Shown here: piece by piece, positions 14,077 to 17,844 of the stretch | Layout: every line of letters begins with the position of its first letter | How positions within the stretch are numbered: the stretch's first letter is position 1 | Assembly (NCBI GenBank): GCA_002366795.1 | Contig: DFBX01000043.1 | Span: forward strand, 1 to 17,844 | Source of the DNA: Rhodobacteraceae bacterium UBA3069 | Lineage (GTDB): Bacteria; Pseudomonadota; Alphaproteobacteria; Rhodobacterales; Rhodobacteraceae | Length of the DNA stretch: 17,844 bases | Reading direction: 5' to 3' | Position numbers and translations under genes: made by a program | The notes under the pieces: model-generated | Told to the model about the DNA's origin: nothing | Database searches by the model: none | Seen by the model: only the letters and a program-made list of their open reading frames with translations

Positions 14077-15627
14077 TCAGCCCCAGTCGGCCTCGGCCGC
14101 AGCGTTCTGACCTGCGATCCGCCCGAAGGTCAGGCAATCGGCATATGCGCAAGACCCCAACCGCGACGCGCCATGCACACCGCCCGCCGCTTCGCCGGCA
14201 ACATAAAGACCCACGATCGGCGCGCCGGTTTTCACATCCAGCGCCTGCGCTTTTTCATTGATCCCACAGCCCCCCATGGTGTGGTGGATCTTGGGTGACA
14301 GCCGCACGGCATAAAACGGCGGCTTGCCGATCTTACCAATGTTCTTGGGCATGTAGCGGCCCATTTCCGCATCATCGCCCTTGTCCACACCGGCGTTGAA
14401 GGCCTCGACCGTGGATTTCAACTCATCCAGCGGGATATCGAAATCTTCGACCATCTCCTCAAGGCTTTGGTATTCACGCAGAACGCCGGCCTTTTTCATC
14501 TTGCCGCGGTTATCCGTGGGCCGGCCCGTGGTCCCCTTGGCATAGCCTTCGGAATCCGAGAAGGCGATACAGGGGTTGCCCGTTTTCAAGATGGCATCGG
14601 CCCGGGTTTTGCGATCTGCCAGTTCATTCACGAACCGCTTGCCGGTCTTCGTGTCCACCCACAGCCCGTAAGAGGCCGTGATCCCCTGCACGAAATGCGG
14701 GGCCATACCAAAGCCGCGTTCGTCCGGGCTGGTCCACGGGCCAAGCTGAATCCACGATGGCTGGATCAGCATACAACCTATATCCAGCGCCTCGCGCAGC
14801 GCTTCTGCGGTTGCGCCGGGCTGGTTGGTGGTGTCCAGCCCTTCGCCCAGACGGGGATCTTGCATCTCGCGGAACGCCGGATCGTTGCCGAAACCGCCAG
14901 TCGCCATGACCACGGCGCGCTTGGCCTTGATCGTTTTGGGCGTGCCGCTTTCCATATCGGGATGCTTGAATTTTTCATGCACCAGCACGCCTTTGACGCG
15001 GCCTTCACCGTCGCGGATAAGGCGTTTCAGCAGGGTGCGGGTTCGCGGCTCGACCCCCATTTCCTTCAGCTTGTCCAGTTGCGGCACCACGATGCCCGAC
15101 CCGCTTGCGGCGGACAGCGCATAGGAACGCGGCACCGCATGGCCACCCATATGGGCCAGCCCGCGATACTCGACACCCAACTCATCGATCGTCCATTGCA
15201 CCGTTTCCACCGATTTCTCGGCCACGGTGCGCGCCAGTTTCGGATGGTTCAGATACAGACCGGCCTTGAGCATGTCGTCATACAGGCTGTCCACGGAATC
15301 CTCGATCCCTTGTTCGGCCTGCAACGGGGAACCGGCAGCCGCGATCACACCGCCACTGATGATCGAATTGCCGCCGGGCGTGCGCATCTTTTCCAAAAGG
15401 GCCACGGTGGCACCGGCCTTCTTCGCTTCGTAGGCAGCCGCAAGGCCGGCAAACCCCGTGCCGACGACGATCACATCGACCTCTTCATCCCATGTTTCGG
15501 GCACATCAAGCGGGGCCGATTGCGCGGCGCCGCCCATTGCCAGCGATGCGCCCGCAGCAGCGCCTGCCCCCAGCAAAGCACGCCGTGTAACCTGATGAAT
15601 GGATTGCGGTTTATCGTTGGATTCCAT
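14077..15627 (-). CDS. Tat-exported flavocytochrome c/fumarate reductase-like flavoprotein
   Basis: The 516-residue FAD-containing periplasmic reductase belongs to the fumarate reductase/succinate dehydrogenase flavoprotein family. A twin-arginine signal (TRRALLG, Arg15-Arg16, then a hydrophobic Ala-rich run) precedes the FAD-binding VVGTGFAGLAAAYEA (about 54-68). RFVNELADRK places Arg339 where flavocytochrome c3 has its proton-donor Arg402; HHTMGG (His448-449) and HGASRLG (Arg489) match the other substrate-binding residues. The His of the fumarate reductase QxHPT motif is replaced (QLGPW, Gly296), so the substrate may not be fumarate. It has no hemes of its own; the downstream octaheme cytochrome should supply electrons. 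I chose the ATG at 15627 (GGAG 9 bases upstream) over TTG at 15633. It is the first gene after an FNR-type promoter. Confidence 0.9.
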   Translation of the reverse strand: MESNDKPQSIHQVTRRALLGAGAAAGASLAMGGAAQSAPLDVPETWDEEVDVIVVGTGFAGLAAAYEAKKAGATVALLEKMRTPGGNSIISGGVIAAAGSPLQAEQGIEDSVDSLYDDMLKAGLYLNHPKLARTVAEKSVETVQWTIDELGVEYRGLAHMGGHAVPRSYALSAASGSGIVVPQLDKLKEMGVEPRTRTLLKRLIRDGEGRVKGVLVHEKFKHPDMESGTPKTIKAKRAVVMATGGFGNDPAFREMQDPRLGEGLDTTNQPGATAEALREALDIGCMLIQPSWIQLGPWTSPDERGFGMAPHFVQGITASYGLWVDTKTGKRFVNELADRKTRADAILKTGNPCIAFSDSEGYAKGTTGRPTDNRGKMKKAGVLREYQSLEEMVEDFDIPLDELKSTVEAFNAGVDKGDDAEMGRYMPKNIGKIGKPPFYAVRLSPKIHHTMGGCGINEKAQALDVKTGAPIVGLYVAGEAAGGVHGASRLGSCAYADCLTFGRIAGQNAAAEADWG

Positions 15628-15707
15628 TGTCAAATTCTCCAGAATAAAGATTGAAAGCTACTCGAACATGGCGGGCCAAAATCTGGCGCGCGACCCTCAC
15701 TTTTCAA

Positions 15708-15720
15708 CACTCCAATTATA
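15708..15720 (-). promoter_or_regulatory. Predicted -10 box and start site of the flavoprotein-cytochrome cluster
   Basis: A perfect TATAAT lies on the minus strand (15715-15720), giving an expected transcript start near 15708 and an 80-base leader before the ATG at 15627. There is no good -35; an FNR box replaces it. The rest of the 15628-15928 spacer holds only this promoter, the FNR box and the tRNA-Pro terminator; I see no gene in it. Confidence 0.75.
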
Positions 15721-15736
15721 TTCTTCGGCCCAAATC

Positions 15737-15762
15737 CGTTTCTTGATCAAAGTCAAGAAACG
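15737..15762 (-). promoter_or_regulatory. FNR/FnrL binding site, class II position
   Basis: On the minus strand the box reads TTGAC-TTTG-ATCAA (15743-15756), nine of ten matches to the FNR consensus TTGAT-N4-ATCAA. It sits inside a perfect 10-bp dyad (CGTTTCTTGA / TCAAGAAACG). Its centre at 15749.5 is exactly -41.5 from the start predicted by the TATAAT, the class II activator position. Anaerobic activation of the downstream cluster by FnrL is a strong inference. Confidence 0.85.
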
Positions 15763-15890
15763 CGAAAGGAGGGGGGAACGGCGCGGGCGCACGGCATATT
15801 TCCGCCTGATCCGGCACAGCCGGCGATGCGCTTTTTGTCGCTGCATGGCTCGCAGCAGCCCCTGCGCGGCCATGGGCAAAACAAGTTGGT

Positions 15891-15922
15891 GGAAAAAACA
15901 AAAGGCGCCACTGAGGCGCCTT
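15891..15922 (-). terminator. Intrinsic terminator of tRNA-Pro
   Basis: The 8-bp stem AAGGCGCC / GGCGCCTT (15902-15909 and 15915-15922) with a 5-base loop is followed on the minus strand by TTGTTTTTTCC. It lies 6 bases past the tRNA CCA end and separates tRNA transcription from the flavoprotein promoter. Confidence 0.88.
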
Positions 15923-15928
15923 GTTTAT

Positions 15929-16005
15929 TGGTCGGGCTGAGAGGATTCGAACCTCCGACCCCCTGCTCCCGAAGCAGGTGCGCTACCAGGCTGCGCTACA
16001 GCCCG
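15929..16005 (-). tRNA. tRNA-Pro (anticodon CGG)
   Basis: On the minus strand the gene runs from CGGGCTG to CAGCCCG plus ACCA, with CCA encoded. The anticodon stem is CCTGC/GCAGG with loop TTCGGGA, giving anticodon CGG (plus-strand 15969-15971). The T-arm GGAGGTTCGAATCC is canonical. Confidence 0.95.
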
Positions 16006-16018
16006 ACCGTATGCGCGC

Positions 16019-16047
16019 GGGTTAAAGAATGCGCGCGGCTTTGGCAA
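16019..16047 (-). promoter_or_regulatory. Possible tRNA-Pro promoter
   Basis: TTGCCA (16042-16047) and TAACCC (16019-16024) on the minus strand are 17 bases apart and would start transcription about 7 bases before the tRNA. The -10 is poor, and read-through from the transporter gene 45 bases upstream is the alternative. Confidence 0.35.
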
Positions 16048-16050
16048 GGG

Positions 16051-16992
16051 CTAAACGCGCGGCTTGCTGCGCCTGAGCAGCGGGGAAATGCGGAAACTGG
16101 CCGCGGTGGACCCGCGCGAGCGGGTGCGCAGAACCGGCGTATTCTTGGACCGCCCCCCGCGACTTTCACGGAACACGATATAAAGCCCCGAAGCGATGAT
16201 AATTCCTGTGCCGATCATCGTCATGCGGTCCAGCTGATCACCGAACAGCAGCGCGCCGAACAGGCTGGCCCAGATGATCTGCGAATATTGCATGGGGGCG
16301 ACAATGGCCGCCTCGGAATGGCGATAGGCGGCGATCAGCAGCAGCCCCGCCACGAATCCCAGAACCGACAAGGCCCCCAGCCCGCCCAGGTGCAGCAGGG
16401 GCATCGGTTTATATACCAGCGGCAACAGCACCGCCATGACCACGAAATTCGCCGCCAGCGGATACAGCAGCACCACGACGGGGCGCTCCTCGCGGCCGAT
16501 CTTGCGGATGATGATCGCCGCCGTGCCGGAGAACAGCGCCGCGGCAAGAGCGGCCGTATGGCCAAGGGTTAACGCCTGCGCACCGGGTTGCAGCACCACC
16601 AGCACGCCGGCCAGCCCCACGGCCACAGCGGCCCAACGGTGCCCGCCCACACGTTCTTTCAAAATCGGGATCGACAGCACCGTGATGATCAACGGCATGG
16701 CGAACAGAATCGCATAGGTTTGCGCCAGTGGCAGCGCCGAAAAAGCATAGAACGCACAGGACGACGCCACCACTGAACAAAAGGTGCGCAGCGCGATCCA
16801 CCACGGATGCACGGGGCGCAGATTGCCCATCGTGGCGTCGCGTATCAACATGAACGTCACCAGCGGAAAGCTGAACAGCGATGCGAAAAAGATGATCTGA
16901 AAGGGTGAATAACTGGCCCCCAGCAGCTTGATGATCACATCGTGGCTGGCATAGAGGGCAAAGGCCATCAGGCCGAACAGCGCGCCTTTCAT
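16051..16992 (-). CDS. EamA/DMT-family inner-membrane transporter
   Basis: The 313-residue protein has about ten transmembrane helices in two EamA repeats. The first covers roughly residues 1-135 (FALYASHDVIIKLLG near the start, ALPLAQTYAILFAMPLII near 90-107) and the second roughly 145-280 (RHSEAAIVAPMQYSQIIWA near 224-242). The C-terminal tail is basic and cytoplasmic. DMT proteins export or import small metabolites; the substrate is unknown. The start at 16992 (MKGALFG) is chosen because the longer frame upstream would run through the leuB terminator; the ribosome binding site is weak. It is followed by tRNA-Pro on the same strand. Confidence 0.88.
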   Translation of the reverse strand: MKGALFGLMAFALYASHDVIIKLLGASYSPFQIIFFASLFSFPLVTFMLIRDATMGNLRPVHPWWIALRTFCSVVASSCAFYAFSALPLAQTYAILFAMPLIITVLSIPILKERVGGHRWAAVAVGLAGVLVVLQPGAQALTLGHTAALAAALFSGTAAIIIRKIGREERPVVVLLYPLAANFVVMAVLLPLVYKPMPLLHLGGLGALSVLGFVAGLLLIAAYRHSEAAIVAPMQYSQIIWASLFGALLFGDQLDRMTMIGTGIIIASGLYIVFRESRGGRSKNTPVLRTRSRGSTAASFRISPLLRRSKPRV

Positions 16993-17050
16993 GTTGGTGG
17001 CTTTCTGCGTTGGAGGGGGCCGCGCAGCGGCGACACATCTCGACACAATC

Positions 17051-17085
17051 AAAAACGGCACCCACCGACAAGGGTGGATGCCGTT
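17051..17085 (-). terminator. Intrinsic terminator after leuB
   Basis: The arms AACGGCA / TGCCGTT and an inner CCACC / GGTGG form a 12-bp stem with one mismatch and a 6-base loop. On the minus strand it is followed by a TTTT-rich stretch (TTTTTGATTGTG). It lies 42 bases beyond the leuB stop and upstream of the transporter gene. Confidence 0.88.
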
Positions 17086-17127
17086 CAAATGCGAATTGGT
17101 GCAGGCCCGGTCAGGCCCGCGCTGAAA

Positions 17128-17844
17128 TCACAGGCTGGCGTCCAGTGCCGCCACGATCGCATCGCCCATCTGCGCGGTGGTGACGGGGGTCACGCCCTCT
17201 TCGCCCAGCAGGTCCGCAGTGCGCTTGCCATCGGCCAGCACTTTTTCCACGGCCTGTTCAAGGCGATCCGCCTCGGTTCCCATGTCGAAGGAATAGCGCA
17301 GCGCCATCGCAAAGCTGAGGACGCAGGCAATCGGGTTGGCCTTGCCCTGACCCGCGATATCGGGGGCAGACCCGTGGACAGGTTCATACAGCGCCTTCGG
17401 GCGACCGTTCGCCATGGGCGCACCAAGGCTGGCCGAGGGCAGCATGCCCAAAGAGCCGGTCAGCATCGCCGCCGCATCGGACAGCAGATCGCCGAACAGG
17501 TTGTCAGTCACGATCACGTCGAACTGTTTGGGCCAGCGGCACAGCTGCATCGCGCCGGCGTCGGCATACATATGCGACAGTTCCACGTCGGCATATTCCG
17601 CCTCGTGGACCTCGGTCACGACCTGGCGCCACAGAATGCCCGATTCCATCACGTTGGCCTTCTCCATCGAGCAGACCTTGTTGCCGCGCTTGCGGGCCAG
17701 CTCGAACGCGGACCGTGCCACACGGGCGATCTCGGACTCGGTGTAGCGTTGGGTGTTGATGCCCACACGCTCGTTGCCCTCTTCAAAAATGCCGCGCGGC
17801 TCGCCGAAGTAGATGCCGCTGGTCAGTTCGCGCACGATCATGAT
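17128..17844 (-). CDS. leuB: 3-isopropylmalate dehydrogenase LeuB, C-terminal part (cut by window end)
   Basis: This partial gene of 238 codons continues beyond the right edge. LeuB oxidatively decarboxylates 3-isopropylmalate with NAD in leucine biosynthesis. Visible are VRELTSGIYFGEPRG at the left of the fragment and the substrate/metal region DVIVTDNLFGDLLSDAAAML. The coenzyme-binding LYEPVHGSAPDIAGQGKANP segment is also present; its glutamate and the lack of NADP-type residues fit NAD use. About 130 N-terminal residues are missing from the window. It ends 42 bases before its terminator and is not coupled to the transporter gene. Confidence 0.96.
   Translation of the reverse strand: MMIVRELTSGIYFGEPRGIFEEGNERVGINTQRYTESEIARVARSAFELARKRGNKVCSMEKANVMESGILWRQVVTEVHEAEYADVELSHMYADAGAMQLCRWPKQFDVIVTDNLFGDLLSDAAAMLTGSLGMLPSASLGAPMANGRPKALYEPVHGSAPDIAGQGKANPIACVLSFAMALRYSFDMGTEADRLEQAVEKVLADGKRTADLLGEEGVTPVTTAQMGDAIVAALDASL

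Noticed and set aside
16993..17088. N-terminal extension of the EamA transporter
   Set aside because: It would translate the leuB terminator stem, and family members begin at the MKGALFG-like position.
1..17844. CRISPR arrays, insertion sequences, prophage or attachment sites
   Set aside because: I saw no regularly spaced repeats, transposase or integrase genes, or duplicated tRNA ends in the window.

Overview
The window comes from a GC-rich alphaproteobacterium, most likely a member of the Rhodobacteraceae (Roseobacter group). The gene families, the urease gene order (ureD-A-orf-B-orf-C ... E-F-G), a DUF1127 gene, the tRNA promoter style (CTTGAC-type) and an FnrL-type FNR box all fit that group. 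The species is not identifiable from the sequence alone.

Layout. (1) 1-2809, plus strand: the end of a branched-chain-type ABC importer operon. It holds a LivH-like permease with an apparent 1-base deletion near 421 and a hexanucleotide repeat near its N terminus, then a LivM-like permease, then an alpha/beta hydrolase, joined by short gaps or ATGA overlaps. (2) 2876-5458: a PagL-like lipid A 3-O-deacylase (+), a D-2-hydroxyglutarate dehydrogenase-type flavoprotein (-), and an exported glutathione peroxidase (+). (3) 5462-11390, minus strand: a complete urease cluster, read ureD, ureA, a 58-residue exported His-rich protein, ureB, a 106-residue unknown protein, ureC, a DUF1127 gene with its own promoter, ureE (His-rich tail), ureF, ureG. 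(4) 11655-11731: tRNA-Met(CAT) on plus. (5) 11806-15627, minus strand: a respiratory cluster described below. (6) 15929-16005: tRNA-Pro(CGG) on minus, followed by a clear intrinsic terminator. (7) 16051-17844, minus strand: an EamA/DMT transporter and the 3' part of leuB, separated by a leuB terminator.

The most interesting part is region 5. It contains three minus-strand genes in the order Tat-exported fumarate-reductase-like flavoprotein, Sec-exported octaheme c-type cytochrome, and an outer-membrane protein that fuses a diheme c-type domain through a charged Asp/Gln/Arg linker to a SLAM-like (DUF560-type) beta-barrel. The cytochrome's C-terminal four-heme part resembles the tetraheme domain of Shewanella flavocytochrome c3. 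Its two extra diheme units have the same design as the diheme unit of the barrel protein, so the same module appears three times. Upstream lies a near-perfect FNR box (TTGAC-N4-ATCAA inside a 10-bp perfect dyad). It is centred exactly at -41.5 from the start site predicted from a perfect TATAAT, the classical class II FNR activation geometry. I infer an oxygen-repressed periplasmic reductase whose electron chain is linked to an outer-membrane barrel. The substrate is unknown, and the His of the fumarate reductase QxHPT motif is absent.

The urease cluster encodes everything needed for the nickel enzyme, with all ligand and catalytic residues of UreC present. It also carries two small unexplained proteins and a Gly/Ser-rich insertion in UreC. 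Frame-preserving hexanucleotide repeats encode dipeptide runs in three different genes of the window.
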